Positions 39,053 through 47,621 of a stretch of DNA of 64,000 nt are shown one piece after another; the stretch's first letter is position 1; every line of letters begins with the position of its first letter. Position numbers and translations under genes: made by a program. This DNA comes from UBA4644 sp900555855. Its GTDB lineage: Bacteria; Bacillota; Clostridia; Oscillospirales; Butyricicoccaceae. Under the pieces are notes generated by a model. That model saw only the letters and a list, made by a program, of their open reading frames with translations, was not told where the DNA came from and made no database searches. The stretch is taken from assembly GCA_052289195.1 (NCBI GenBank), contig DAWAJD010000001.1:52214-116213 (forward strand), read 5' to 3'.

Positions 39053-40630
39053 TCAGCGCTTTCCCCGGGGGCCGCCCCGGCGTCCGCCCCGGCTGCCGCT
39101 GCGCCGGCCGGCCGGACGGCTCTCGCCGTTCTGGTTCAGGGCCTTGCCGCCGGAGACGGCCTTGAGCACCACCAGAAAATCATTCACCGTCCCGTTCTGC
39201 ATGGTGCGCATCACATGGCGGGCCACATCCGGCGCAAGCTCCACAAGGCTCTCGTTTTCCTTAATGGTGATGGGGCCGATCTCCTCCTTGCGGATGCGGG
39301 AATATTTCAGGATGGAATTGACGATCTGCTTTTCCGTGATGTCGTGGTTGGAGCCAACATCCATGGAGATGACGGCGTTGCCGCCGTTTTCCGGCTTGCG
39401 GCCGCCGTTTTTCGCGGCGGGACGGGGCAGGGAGGAGCGCCGCGGGCCGTGTTCATTGCGGTTGGTGTTGCGGGCGTAGAACTGATCCTCCGGCGTCTCC
39501 TCCAGCCCGGTAAGGTAATAGGGCTTCAGCTGAATGCCGGTGGTGTCCTGAATGTCGCACAGACTGAAAAACTCGCCGCTGCCGGCGATGAGGGTGAAGG
39601 CTACGCCGGTATTGCCCGCCCGGCCCGTGCGGCCGATGCGGTGGACATAATATTCCATATCCTGAGGGATATCGTAGTTGATGATGATATCCACGCCGGA
39701 GGCGTCGATGCCCCGGGCGGCCACATCGGTGGCGATGAGCAGATCCACGGCCCCCTCCTTGAACTGGGTCATGACCCGCGTCCGGGCCCCCTGGGGCATA
39801 TCGCCGTGGAGCCCCTCCACCTTCATGCCCATGGCGGTGAGCTCCCGGGAAAGGACCTCCACCATCCGCTTGGTGTTGCAGAAGATCAGGCCCCGGTGGG
39901 CCCCCTGCTGTTCAAACAGCAGCCGCACGCTCTGGGCCTTTTTGGACTTGGGGACCTCCACATAATACTGCTCGATGAGACGGAAGGCGGCGTCGCCCTC
40001 GTCGCCCTTGACCAGCTCCGGATCCTTGAGGAACCGCTTGGTGAGCCGCAGGATGGGATCGGGCATGGTGGCGGAAAACAGCGCCGTCTGGCGGGTCTCC
40101 GGCGTGTTGAAAAGGATGTGCTTGATGTCGTCGATAAAGCCCATGTCCAGCATCTCGTCGGCCTCGTCCAGAATGGCAAGGCGGATGCCGGAGAGCTTCA
40201 GCGTCCGGCGGTGGAGATGGTCCAGCACGCGGCCCGGCGTGCCCACCACGATGGCCGACTGCTTCAGGGCGCGGATCTGGGTGTCGATGCTCTGGCCGCC
40301 GTAAACGGCCACCACCCGCAGGCCCTCCTTATATTTGGAAAACTTCCGCAGCTCCTCGCTGACCTGCATGGCCAGCTCCCGGGTGGGGCAGAGCACCAGC
40401 ACCTGAGGATCCTTCTGCTCGCCGGGGTCCTGCACCAGCTCGATGGCGGGGATGCCGAAGGCGGCGGTCTTGCCCGTGCCCGTGCTGGATTGGCCGATCA
40501 CATCCCTCCCCTGGAGCAGCACGGGGATGACCTTTTGCTGGATGGGGGTAAACTGTTCATAGCCCGTCTCCTGAATGGCGCGGATCATCTCCGGCGAAAG
40601 GTTCAGGGCTTCCAAAGCTTGATTATCCAT
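39053..40630 (-). CDS. DEAD-box RNA helicase (DeaD/CshA-type)
   Basis: 525 aa from ATG 40630 (GAGAGAAG upstream); the frame extends 98 codons further upstream but that part crosses the lspA promoter. Motifs in order: Q motif (YEQFTPIQQKVIP), Walker A SSTGTGKT, PTRELA, TPGRVLDHL, DEADEMLD, SAT, and HRIGRTGRAG. After the two RecA folds (~1-370) come a basic linker, a DbpA/CsdA-type RNA-binding domain (~430-500) and an Arg/Gly-rich tail. Such enzymes unwind RNA in ribosome assembly or mRNA decay. Transcribed alone from the strand opposite lspA. Confidence 0.95.
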   Translation of the reverse strand: MDNQALEALNLSPEMIRAIQETGYEQFTPIQQKVIPVLLQGRDVIGQSSTGTGKTAAFGIPAIELVQDPGEQKDPQVLVLCPTRELAMQVSEELRKFSKYKEGLRVVAVYGGQSIDTQIRALKQSAIVVGTPGRVLDHLHRRTLKLSGIRLAILDEADEMLDMGFIDDIKHILFNTPETRQTALFSATMPDPILRLTKRFLKDPELVKGDEGDAAFRLIEQYYVEVPKSKKAQSVRLLFEQQGAHRGLIFCNTKRMVEVLSRELTAMGMKVEGLHGDMPQGARTRVMTQFKEGAVDLLIATDVAARGIDASGVDIIINYDIPQDMEYYVHRIGRTGRAGNTGVAFTLIAGSGEFFSLCDIQDTTGIQLKPYYLTGLEETPEDQFYARNTNRNEHGPRRSSLPRPAAKNGGRKPENGGNAVISMDVGSNHDITEKQIVNSILKYSRIRKEEIGPITIKENESLVELAPDVARHVMRTMQNGTVNDFLVVLKAVSGGKALNQNGESRPAGRRSGSRGGRRGGPRGKR

Positions 40631-40736
40631 GGATCTTCTCTCTTTCATGATTTCATACAGCTTCAGAATACCATAATCCGGCGCAGCTTGCAATGCCCGG
40701 AGGGCGTTTTTTCGCGGGAAATTCCCGGGGAAACAG

Positions 40737-40765
40737 TTGTGCTTTTGCGGGAAGCTTGGTATAAT
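40737..40765 (+). promoter_or_regulatory. Promoter of the lspA operon
   Basis: TTGTGC (40737-40742), 17 bases, TATAAT (40760-40765), 39 bases upstream of lspA. Confidence 0.8.
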
Positions 40766-40804
40766 GGGAAAAAACCGTGATTTTTTGCGTTGAAGGAGAC
40801 TGTT

Positions 40805-41302
40805 ATGCTTTTGGATATCCTGATCCCGCTGCTGGGCGTCGCCGCCGACCAGCTGGTGAAATATTGGGCCTGCGTCCGGCTGAAGCCGGTGGAGACCCTC
40901 CCGGTGGTCCGGGAGGTCTTTCATCTGACCTATTGCGAAAACCGGGGCGCGGCCTTCAGCCTGTTCAGCGGCAAGCGCTGGCTGCTGCTGCTGATCACGG
41001 CGGTCCTGCTGGCGGGGATCTTATACGCCATGAAGAAGCAATGGGTCAGGGGCGGCCTTGGCCGCTGGGGCCTGCGGCTGATCCTGGGGGGCGCCCTGGG
41101 CAATCTGATCGACCGGCTGCTGCGGGGCTATGTGGTAGATCTGTTCGACTTCCGGCTGATCCGGTTTCCCATCTTCAATGTGGCGGATATTCTGCTGAAT
41201 GTGGGCGTCGGGCTGCTGGTGATCTATATTCTCTTTATTGAGCCGCGGCTGAACAAGAAGGAGGGGGACCGTGGAGCGGAAGCATCTGACCGTCGCCCCT
41301 GA
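40805..41302 (+). CDS. lspA: Lipoprotein signal peptidase (signal peptidase II)
   Basis: 165 aa from ATG 40805 with AAGGAG 5 bases upstream; a TTG 15 bases earlier overlaps that site. Four membrane segments. The family blocks are present: ENRGAAFSLF, GGALGNLIDRLLRGYVVDLF and FNVADILLNVG, with the catalytic Asp pair in VVD and NVAD. It removes the signal peptide of diacylglyceryl-modified lipoproteins in the membrane. First gene of a tightly packed operon; its 3' end overlaps the pseudouridine synthase gene by 32 bases. Confidence 0.95.
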   Translation: MLLDILIPLLGVAADQLVKYWACVRLKPVETLPVVREVFHLTYCENRGAAFSLFSGKRWLLLLITAVLLAGILYAMKKQWVRGGLGRWGLRLILGGALGNLIDRLLRGYVVDLFDFRLIRFPIFNVADILLNVGVGLLVIYILFIEPRLNKKEGDRGAEASDRRP

Positions 41303-42188
41303 GGAGGAGACGCTGCGGCTGGATGTTCTGCTCTCCCGCCGGGTGGAGGGCCTGACCCGCTCCGCCGCCCAGCGTCTGCTGGAGGAGGGGAAGGTTTCCC
41401 TGCAGGGCCGGCCCCTGAAGAAAAACCACCGGCTCCGGGCGGGGGAGGCGCTGGAGCTCTGCCTGCCGGATCCCGTCCCCACAGACGCCCGGCCCCAGGA
41501 TATCCCGCTGGACATCGTCTATGAGGATGCGGATGTGGCCGTGGTGAACAAGCCCCGGGGGATGGTGGTCCATCCCGCCCCGGGCAACCCGGACGGAACG
41601 CTGGTGAACGCTCTGCTGGCCCATTGCGGCCAGAGCCTTTCCGGCGTGGGGGGAGCCATCCGCCCCGGCATCGTCCACCGCATCGACAAGGATACCTCCG
41701 GCCTTCTGATCATCGCCAAAAACGACCGGGCCCATCTGGCCCTCTCCGCCCAGCTGAAGGACCATACCCTTTCCCGGGTCTATGAAGCCGTGGCCATCGG
41801 CAGCCTGAAGGAGGACCGGGGCACGGTGGATGCCCCCATCGGCCGCTCCCTGCGGGACAGGAAGCGGATGGCCGTGGTGCCGGACGGCCGGCGGGCCGTC
41901 ACCCACTATCAGGTCCTTGCCCGCTACCCGGGCTATACCCACCTGCGCTGCCAGCTGGAAACGGGGCGGACCCATCAGATCCGGGTCCATATGGCCTATC
42001 TGGGCCATCCTCTGGCGGGAGACCCGGTCTATGGCCCCAAAAACGACCCGGAGCGGCTGGGGGGCCAGTGTCTCCACGCAAGGGAGCTGACCTTCGTCCA
42101 TCCCACCACCGGCCAGACGGTGCATCTCACCTGCCCGCTGCCGGACTGGTTTTCCGGCTTTCTGGACCGGCTGGAGCGCCGCCTGTGA
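41271..42188 (+). CDS. RluD-family 23S rRNA pseudouridine synthase
   Basis: 305 aa starting at GTG 41271, with AAGGAGGGGG just upstream inside lspA. An N-terminal S4 RNA-binding domain (~15-75; RLDVLLSRRVEGLTRSAAQR) precedes the synthase domain with the catalytic Asp in GIVHRIDKDTSGLLI. GRTHQIRVHMAYLGHPLAGD is typical of the RluA/RluC/RluD group. It isomerises uridines in large-subunit rRNA. The stop overlaps the GTG of the next gene (GTGA). The lspA-rluD order is common in Firmicutes. Confidence 0.93.
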   Translation: MERKHLTVAPEEETLRLDVLLSRRVEGLTRSAAQRLLEEGKVSLQGRPLKKNHRLRAGEALELCLPDPVPTDARPQDIPLDIVYEDADVAVVNKPRGMVVHPAPGNPDGTLVNALLAHCGQSLSGVGGAIRPGIVHRIDKDTSGLLIIAKNDRAHLALSAQLKDHTLSRVYEAVAIGSLKEDRGTVDAPIGRSLRDRKRMAVVPDGRRAVTHYQVLARYPGYTHLRCQLETGRTHQIRVHMAYLGHPLAGDPVYGPKNDPERLGGQCLHARELTFVHPTTGQTVHLTCPLPDWFSGFLDRLERRL

Positions 42189-42997
42189 AGCAGTTTGAAG
42201 GGACGCTGATCCTGACGGATCTGGACGGGACGCTGCTGGACGGACAAAACCGGATCTCTCCGGAAAATCAGGCGGCCATCCGCCATTATATGGAAAACGG
42301 CGGCCGCTTCACCGTGGCCACAGGCCGCAGCCTGAAGGGCATGGAACACTTTTTCCCGGCGCTGACGGTGAATGCGCCAGCCATTTTATACAACGGCTCC
42401 GCCGTCTATGATTTTCAGACGGGGGAGGATCTTTACGAGGCCTGCGTGGGGCAGGGGGGCTATGATCTGGCCCGGGCGCTGATGGAGGCCCTCCCGGCGC
42501 TGGGCGTGGAGGTCTATGCGGGCCACCGGCCCTATGTGGCTCAGGAGAGCCGCCTGACCCGCCGGCATTTTGAGAGCGTGAAGATGCCCTGGAACCCCTG
42601 CCCGCCGGAGCAGATCCCCCAGCCCTGGCTCTATCTGGTGATCACCGGCGCGCCGGAGACGCTGGCGCAGGCGGAAAAGCTGATCCGCGCCCGGTTCCCC
42701 GGGCAGTTTTTCACGCAGTATTCCTCGCCCACCATGCTGGAGATCCTCCGGCAGGGGGCAAGCAAGGGCCGGAGCGCCCGGTTTCTGATCCGGCGGCTGG
42801 GGCTGGACCCGGAGAAGGTCTTCCCCGTGGGCGACGGCAGCAACGATGTGGAGCTGCTGCAATGCGCGCCCAACAGCTGCGCGCCGGAAAACGCCTGTCC
42901 GCAGATCCTTGCTCTGGCAAGGCATATCCTGCCGGACAACAACAGTCATACCATCGCGGCGCTGATCCGCCGGTTGGAGAAGGGAGCGCTTTTATGA
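42185..42997 (+). CDS. Cof-type HAD-superfamily phosphatase
   Basis: 270 aa from GTG 42185, coupled to the preceding stop. HAD motif I LTDLDGTLLDG at the N-terminus, motif II in TVATGRSL, Lys and motif IV as SKGRSARFLIRRLGL ... VGDGSNDVELL near the end. The large inserted cap domain is the C2 type found in sugar- and flavin-phosphate phosphatases. Cytoplasmic; substrate not predictable. Ends with an ATGA overlap into the YitT gene. Confidence 0.9.
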   Translation: MKQFEGTLILTDLDGTLLDGQNRISPENQAAIRHYMENGGRFTVATGRSLKGMEHFFPALTVNAPAILYNGSAVYDFQTGEDLYEACVGQGGYDLARALMEALPALGVEVYAGHRPYVAQESRLTRRHFESVKMPWNPCPPEQIPQPWLYLVITGAPETLAQAEKLIRARFPGQFFTQYSSPTMLEILRQGASKGRSARFLIRRLGLDPEKVFPVGDGSNDVELLQCAPNSCAPENACPQILALARHILPDNNSHTIAALIRRLEKGALL

Positions 42998-43866
42998 ACG
43001 CCAAAACCAAAGACCCCCGCGCCCTCTGGGAGCAGCTGCAGCAATACGGCATGATCGTGGTGGGGGCGCTGATCTATTCCCTGGGGCAGCTGTTTTTCAT
43101 CAAGCCGCTGCACATCCCCATGGGCGGCGTGGCCGGCATTTCGCTGGTGGCCAACTATCTCTGGAGCCTGCCGGTGGGCCTTTGCTCCATCGTTTTGAAT
43201 CTGCCCCTGTTCTTTTTGGGCTGGCGCACGCTGGGGCGGCAGTTTTTCTACAAGACCGCCTTTGCCACGGTTTGCAGCGCGGTATTTCTGGATCTGCTGG
43301 CGGGGGTCATCCCGGCCTTTCAGGGGGAGATGCTTATCGCCGCCCTTTACGGCGGCATCGTCATGGGCGCGGGCTTCGGCATCATCTTCCGGGCGGGGGG
43401 CACCTCCGGCGGGACGGACATCATCGCAAAATGGCTCAATAAAAAGCGGGATACGCCCATCGGGACGGTGAACTTCTCCTTCAATATTGTCATCATCAGC
43501 GCCTCCGCCCTGATCTACGGCAACCCGGACAGCGCCCTCTACGCCATCATGGCCAGCTTTCTCTCCAGCCAGGTCATCGACAAGCTGGTCTACGGCGTTG
43601 ATGTGCAGAAGGAGGCCATGATCATCACCGACAAGCCCCGGGAGGTCTCCCGGGCCATCATGGAAAAGCTGGGCCACGGCGTCACCGCCATGGAGGGGAA
43701 GGGCATGTATACCGGCGACCGGCGCACCGTTTTGATCTGCGCCGTCCGGCGGCACGAATCCGGCACGCTGAAGAAGCTGCTGCTGGAGGAGGATGAGAAT
43801 GCATTTATGATGCTCAGCAACATCAACGAGGTCTTCGGCAAGGGCTTCAAGCATCTGCAGCAGTGA
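42994..43866 (+). CDS. YitT-family membrane protein (DUF161/DUF2179)
   Basis: 290 aa from ATG 42994, overlapping the previous stop. Five to six membrane segments in the first ~200 residues, with the family motif FRAGGTSGGTDIIAKWLNKK, then a soluble DUF2179 domain (~205-290; EAMIITDKPREVSRAIMEKL and the INEVFGKGF end). Members are widespread in Firmicutes; the function is not settled. Co-transcribed with lspA and its followers. Confidence 0.92.
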   Translation: MNAKTKDPRALWEQLQQYGMIVVGALIYSLGQLFFIKPLHIPMGGVAGISLVANYLWSLPVGLCSIVLNLPLFFLGWRTLGRQFFYKTAFATVCSAVFLDLLAGVIPAFQGEMLIAALYGGIVMGAGFGIIFRAGGTSGGTDIIAKWLNKKRDTPIGTVNFSFNIVIISASALIYGNPDSALYAIMASFLSSQVIDKLVYGVDVQKEAMIITDKPREVSRAIMEKLGHGVTAMEGKGMYTGDRRTVLICAVRRHESGTLKKLLLEEDENAFMMLSNINEVFGKGFKHLQQ

Positions 43867-43879
43867 AAGGAGCGGGAGG

Positions 43880-44215
43880 ATGAACATTCAGATCTACGGC
43901 AAAAGCAAATGCTTCGATACGAAAAAGGCCCAGCGCTGGTTTCAGGAGCGGCGCATCCAATTCCAGAGCATCGACCTGCCCCGCTATGGCATCCGCCCCG
44001 GGGAGCTGCAGAGCGTCAAGCGGGCCGTGGGCGGGCTGGAGCCGCTCATCGACGAAACGCACAGGGACGCCGCCACGCTGCGCTATCTGGCCTATGAGCA
44101 GGACCGGGAGGCCCGGCTGCTGGAGGACCCGTCGCTGCTGAAAACGCCCATCGTCCGCAACGGCCGTCAGGCCACCGTGGGCTATTGCCCGGAGGTCTGG
44201 GCGACCTGGGAATAA
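43880..44215 (+). CDS. ArsC/Spx-family thioredoxin-fold protein
   Basis: 111 aa. The N-terminal beta strand and active-site loop read IYGKSKCFDTKKAQRW, with one Cys (residue 11), and the C-terminal half has SLLKTPIVRNGRQATVGYCPE. The single Cys and the length fit the YffB/ArsC-like reductases better than Spx, which has CxxC. A thiol-dependent reductase role is likely; arsenate is not proven. AAAGGAGCGGGAGG precedes the ATG. Last gene of the lspA operon, followed by a terminator. Confidence 0.85.
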   Translation: MNIQIYGKSKCFDTKKAQRWFQERRIQFQSIDLPRYGIRPGELQSVKRAVGGLEPLIDETHRDAATLRYLAYEQDREARLLEDPSLLKTPIVRNGRQATVGYCPEVWATWE

Positions 44216-44228
44216 GAAAATACAGAAG

Positions 44229-44269
44229 GGCTCCGGCGGAGGCTTGGTTCTCCGGCCGGAGCCTGTTTT
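44229..44269. terminator. Terminator between the lspA operon and a small minus-strand gene
   Basis: A 9-bp stem GGCTCCGGC / GCCGGAGCC with a 17-base loop that can itself pair, followed by TGTTTT on the plus strand. It can serve the convergent small gene at 44286 as well. Confidence 0.7.
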
Positions 44270-44285
44270 CTGGGATCGGGGCCGC

Positions 44286-44387
44286 TCAGCGGTCCTTGCA
44301 GTTGGTCAGATTCTGATCGCGGCGGTCGTTTTCCCGCTGGGGCTGGCGCTCCCTTCTCTGATTCTCACGGTCGTTCTTGCGCTCCAT
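44286..44387 (-). CDS. 33-residue Arg/Asn/Asp-rich small protein
   Basis: ATG 44387 is preceded by a perfect AGGAGGTG site 6 bases away. The product is extremely hydrophilic (MERKNDRENQRRERQPQREN, then DRRDQNLTNCKDR), with one Cys near the end and no hydrophobic residues to form a core. It ends at a terminator. The strength of the ribosome site and the biased composition argue for a real gene. I do not recognise the family; a nucleic-acid-binding or spore-type small protein is conceivable but unproven. Confidence 0.65.
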   Translation of the reverse strand: MERKNDRENQRRERQPQRENDRRDQNLTNCKDR

Positions 44388-44537
44388 GTGTTTCACCTCC
44401 TGATGTTTGACCATAGTTTGGCGCGGGAACGGGGGATTATGCATGGCGAAAGCGCGGCGGAAGAACAAAATCCCAAGATTTCCCCGGAAGGAAAGGCCGC
44501 AGCCGCGCTTTTCCGCACATTTTCCCCGGGAAAGGGG

Positions 44538-44566
44538 TTGTCAGCGGAGGGCGCTTGTGGTAAAAT
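44538..44566 (+). promoter_or_regulatory. Promoter of the yebC gene
   Basis: TTGTCA (44538-44543), 17 bases, TAAAAT (44561-44566), 52 bases before the ATG. Confidence 0.8.
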
Positions 44567-44618
44567 AAATGATTAGAAATCTGTCTTTTAATTTTATGAT
44601 CATACGGAGGAACCATCT

Positions 44619-45347
44619 ATGTCCGGACATTCCAAATGGCACAATATCCAGAAGACCAAGGGCGCGGCCGACGCCAAGAAGGCCAAGATCTTCACCAAAT
44701 ACGCCCGTGAAATGGCCATCGCCATCAAGGAGGGCGGCTCTGCCGACCCCAATTCCAATTCCAAGCTGGCTGCCGTCATCGCCCGGGCCAAGAGCGAAAA
44801 TGTCCCCAACGACAACATCAAGCGCACGCTGGACAAATATAAATCCGGCGCCGCCGCGGAAAACTATGAATACGCCGCCTACGAGGGCTATGGCCCCGGC
44901 GGCATCGCCGTCATCGTGGAGACCCTGACGGACAATAAAAACCGCACCGTCTCCGAGGTCCGCCATTATCTGGACAAATACGGCAAGGGCATGGGCGCCT
45001 CCGGCTGTGTTTCCTGGCAGTTTGACAAGAAGGGCTTTCTGGCCATCGACGGCGAGGATCTGGACGAGGAGACCGTCATGATGCAGGCGCTGGACGCCGG
45101 CGCTTCCGACTTCCAGGTGGAGGACGGGGTCTTTGAGATCTATACCGAGCCGGACGATTTCGACGCGGTGAAGGAAGCGCTCACAAAGGACGGCTTTTCC
45201 TTCCTGGAGGCCGAGGTCCAGATGATTCCCCAGACCTATACCACCCTCACCAATGAGGACGATATCAAAAATATGGAAAAAATGCTGGATCTGATGGATG
45301 AAAACGACGACATCCAGAATGTTTGGCACAACTGGGATCGGGACTGA
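44619..45347 (+). CDS. yebC: YebC/TACO1-family protein
   Basis: 242 aa, full length. Starts with the invariant MSGHSKWHNIQ and contains SENVPNDNIKRTLDKY and YEGYGPGGIAVIVETLTDN, all diagnostic. Members act as translation factors that help ribosomes through difficult peptide stretches or as DNA-binding regulators; which applies here cannot be told. GGAGG precedes the ATG. Single-gene unit with its own promoter and terminator. Confidence 0.96.
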   Translation: MSGHSKWHNIQKTKGAADAKKAKIFTKYAREMAIAIKEGGSADPNSNSKLAAVIARAKSENVPNDNIKRTLDKYKSGAAAENYEYAAYEGYGPGGIAVIVETLTDNKNRTVSEVRHYLDKYGKGMGASGCVSWQFDKKGFLAIDGEDLDEETVMMQALDAGASDFQVEDGVFEIYTEPDDFDAVKEALTKDGFSFLEAEVQMIPQTYTTLTNEDDIKNMEKMLDLMDENDDIQNVWHNWDRD

Positions 45348-45371
45348 TCCAAAAACAACCAATACAGATCG

Positions 45372-45415
45372 GCGCGGCAGCGGGGCGTGTTGCTCCCATG
45401 CCGCGCTGTTTTTTT
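45372..45415 (+). terminator. Terminator after yebC
   Basis: An 8-bp stem GCGCGGCA / TGCCGCGC with a 19-base loop, followed by TGTTTTTTT. Confidence 0.8.
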
Positions 45416-45447
45416 GCCGAAGGGGCACAAAGTCTTTTTTCCCGCTC

Positions 45448-45476
45448 TTGTTTTTTCCCAGAATATGGTGTATAAT
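45448..45476 (+). promoter_or_regulatory. Promoter of the CarD-like gene
   Basis: TTGTTT (45448-45453), 17 bases, TATAAT (45471-45476), 26 bases before the ATG. Confidence 0.8.
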
Positions 45477-45502
45477 AAAAAAAAGCGGCAAGGAGGAGGC
45501 CT

Positions 45503-45976
45503 ATGTATTCCATAGGGGATCGCGTCGCACATCCCATGCATGGCGCGGGAACGATCAGCGGGATCACAAGACAGCGCATGGCAGGACAGGAGCGGAGCTA
45601 TTATGTCCTGACGCTTCTCTGCGGCGGCCTGCAGCTGCTGGTCCCCTGCGACGCGGGGGAAAAGGTCGGCCTGCGTCCCCTGAGCACCGGGCCGGAGCTG
45701 GAACGGCTCCTGCAGGCCCTGCCCCAGCTGGAGACCAGGGAACAGCCCAACTGGAACCAGCGCTATCGGGAAAATATGCTCCGCATCAAAAGCGGCGACC
45801 TTTATGAGGTGGCCCGGGTGGTCCGCAGCCTTTCCCGCCGGGAAAAGCGGCAGCAGCTTTCCACCGGGGAGCGGCGGATCCTGTTTTCCGCCCGGCAGAT
45901 CCTTGCTTCGGAGATCGCGCTGGTGAAAAATATCCCGCTGGAACAGGCGGAGACGCTGCTGCAGCCGCTGGAATAG
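45503..45976 (+). CDS. CarD/CdnL-family RNA polymerase-binding regulator
   Basis: 157 aa. The N-terminal half is the Tudor-like RNA-polymerase-interaction domain (MYSIGDRVAHPMHGAGTISG, then YYVLTLLCGGLQLLVP), and the C-terminal half is the helical DNA-contacting part (YEVARVVRSLSRREK, LSTGERRILFSARQILASEI). It binds the polymerase beta subunit and stabilises open promoter complexes. AAGGAGG precedes the ATG. ispD and ispF follow after a terminator, an order seen in other clostridia. Confidence 0.93.
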   Translation: MYSIGDRVAHPMHGAGTISGITRQRMAGQERSYYVLTLLCGGLQLLVPCDAGEKVGLRPLSTGPELERLLQALPQLETREQPNWNQRYRENMLRIKSGDLYEVARVVRSLSRREKRQQLSTGERRILFSARQILASEIALVKNIPLEQAETLLQPLE

Positions 45977-46018
45977 GCCGGAATGGCGCGGGCGCGGAAC
46001 GAATAGGATAGATCATCG

Positions 46019-46050
46019 CCGGGACTGTCGGAGACGGCCCCGGTTTTTTT
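46019..46050 (+). terminator. Terminator between the CarD-like gene and ispD
   Basis: Nested stem CCGGG-A-CTGTC / GACGG-C-CCCGG with loop GGA and seven T. It ends just before the AGGAGG site of ispD at 46053. Confidence 0.75.
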
Positions 46051-46065
46051 GCAGGAGGTTTTTTT

Positions 46066-46791
46066 ATGGGTCTGTTTGGCCGGAAAAAGAAGGAGGAGAC
46101 GCCCTTTGTCACCGTGGTCATCGCGGCGGCCGGGGCTTCCCGCCGGATGGGGGGAGAAAACAAGCAGCTGATTCTGCTGGACGGTATCCCGGCGCTGGGA
46201 CGGACGCTGCTGGCCTTTCAGCAGAGCCCTTATATCCGGGAGATCATCTTGGCCGCGGCGGAGGAGCATATGGCGGAATATGCGGCGCTGGGGCGAAAGC
46301 TGAACATTGATAAGCTGACCCGCGTCATCCGCGGCGGCGCCAGCCGGCTGGAGAGTGTTTACCGCGCTGCCTGCGAAGCCTCGCCGGACTGCGAATATCT
46401 GGCCGTTCACGACGGGGCGCGGCCGCTGGTGCGTCAGCAGGTCATTGAGAATGTCTGCAAAGCCGCATTCCTTTACAGCGCCGCCGGTCCGGGCGTCCCC
46501 GTGACGGACACCATCAAAAGGATCGACGGGGCGGACCATGTGCTGGAGACGGTGGACCGGGGCGCCCTCCGGGCCATGCAGACCCCCCAGATGGCGGAAA
46601 AGCCCCTGCTGCTGGCGGCGCTGCAGAGCGCGCTGGAGGCCGGCGCAGAGACCACCGACGAGCTGGCGGCGCTGGAGCGCATGGGGATGCGTCCGGTGAT
46701 CGTCCCCGGCGACCGGGAAAACATCAAGCTCACCACGCCCACCGATGTTCTGGTGGCAAACGCCATTCTGGCGGGGAGGGAACAGGCATGA
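46066..46791 (+). CDS. ispD: 2-C-methyl-D-erythritol 4-phosphate cytidylyltransferase
   Basis: 241 aa. The nucleotide-binding loop VIAAAGASRRMGGENKQL, the VHDGARPLV segment with the catalytic basic residue following it, and the DTIKRID and TTDELAALERMG blocks identify IspD. It couples methylerythritol phosphate to CTP, step three of the MEP isoprenoid pathway. AGGAGG lies 7 bases before the ATG. A short basic N-terminal extension (FGRKKKEE) precedes the domain. The stop overlaps the ispF start. Confidence 0.95.
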   Translation: MGLFGRKKKEETPFVTVVIAAAGASRRMGGENKQLILLDGIPALGRTLLAFQQSPYIREIILAAAEEHMAEYAALGRKLNIDKLTRVIRGGASRLESVYRAACEASPDCEYLAVHDGARPLVRQQVIENVCKAAFLYSAAGPGVPVTDTIKRIDGADHVLETVDRGALRAMQTPQMAEKPLLLAALQSALEAGAETTDELAALERMGMRPVIVPGDRENIKLTTPTDVLVANAILAGREQA

Positions 46792-47264
46792 TCCGCGTGG
46801 GCTACGGCTATGATGTGCATCGGCTGGCGGAGGACAGAAAATGTATCATCGGCGGGGTGGAGATCCCCTTTGAAAAGGGCCTTTTGGGCCACAGCGACGC
46901 AGATGTACTGCTCCACGCCATTACAGACGCGCTGCTGGGCGCGGCGGCGCTGGGAGACATCGGGAGCCACTTTCCGGACACCGATGACCGCTGGAAGGGT
47001 GCGGACAGCTGGCTGCTGCTGCAGGAGGCCGGACGGCTGGTGCGGCAGGCGGGCTGGCAGGTGGAAAATATCGACTCCACCGTGGTGGCCCAGCGGCCAA
47101 GGCTTGCGCCTTATATCCCGCAGATGCGGGCGCGCATCGCCGCCGCGCTGGGGCTTGCGCCGGCGCAGGTGTCCGTCAAGGGCAAGACGGAGGAGGGCCT
47201 TGGCTTCACCGGCGCGGGAGAGGGCATCGCGGCCCACGCGGTGTGTCTGATCACAAAAGCATAA
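46788..47264 (+). CDS. ispF: 2-C-methyl-D-erythritol 2,4-cyclodiphosphate synthase
   Basis: 158 aa. The metal-binding start GYGYDVHRL (Asp, His), LLGHSDADVLLHAITDALLG with the third His, and GKTEEGLGFTG at the end are invariant in IspF. It cyclises the diphosphocytidyl intermediate and releases CMP. ATGA overlap with ispD ensures co-translation; IspE is not between them, so it is encoded elsewhere. A terminator follows. Confidence 0.96.
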   Translation: MIRVGYGYDVHRLAEDRKCIIGGVEIPFEKGLLGHSDADVLLHAITDALLGAAALGDIGSHFPDTDDRWKGADSWLLLQEAGRLVRQAGWQVENIDSTVVAQRPRLAPYIPQMRARIAAALGLAPAQVSVKGKTEEGLGFTGAGEGIAAHAVCLITKA

Positions 47265-47278
47265 GGGCAGAGCTTACG

Positions 47279-47315
47279 GGACCGGCGGCGCAGGGGCGCT
47301 CTGCCGGTCTTTTTT
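47279..47315 (+). terminator. Terminator after ispF
   Basis: Stem ACCGGC / GCCGGT (47281-47286 with 47303-47308) with an internal GC-rich loop, followed by CTTTTTTG. Confidence 0.65.
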
Positions 47316-47369
47316 GTGTCCCGGAAAAAGGGGCGGGCATAGGATGGGGCGAAGGGAAGTGTGGATCCT

Positions 47370-47621
47370 GTGAGCTGTCTTATTGTATTTCGATCTTTGA
47401 CGCAGGCCCAGACTGCGGCCGCCGCCTTCAGCCGCGGCGGCGTCGGCGCGGTGCTGACCCGTCCGCCGGTCTCGCTGAGCCAGGGCTCCTGCGCTTATGG
47501 GCTGAAGCTTCGGGAGGAATATCTCCCGGCCGCGGTCCAGATCTTGAAAAAGAACGGGCTGGCCGTGGTGGGCGTCTGGCGGCAGACGCCGGAGGGACGC
47601 TGGCGGGAGGTGGTCTGGTGA
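47370..47621 (+). CDS. DUF3343 protein (putative selenium/sulfur carrier)
   Basis: 83 aa from GTG 47370 with AAGGGAAG 10 bases upstream; a GTG at 47361 is the alternative. The start SCLIVFRSLTQAQTAAAAF, the central QGSCAYGLKL with the conserved Cys, and the closing VVGVW match DUF3343 proteins, which often accompany SelD, YedF or cysteine desulfurase genes. A thiol carrier role for sulfur or selenium is inferred. It overlaps the next gene by 4 bases (GTGA). Confidence 0.8.
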   Translation: MSCLIVFRSLTQAQTAAAAFSRGGVGAVLTRPPVSLSQGSCAYGLKLREEYLPAAVQILKKNGLAVVGVWRQTPEGRWREVVW

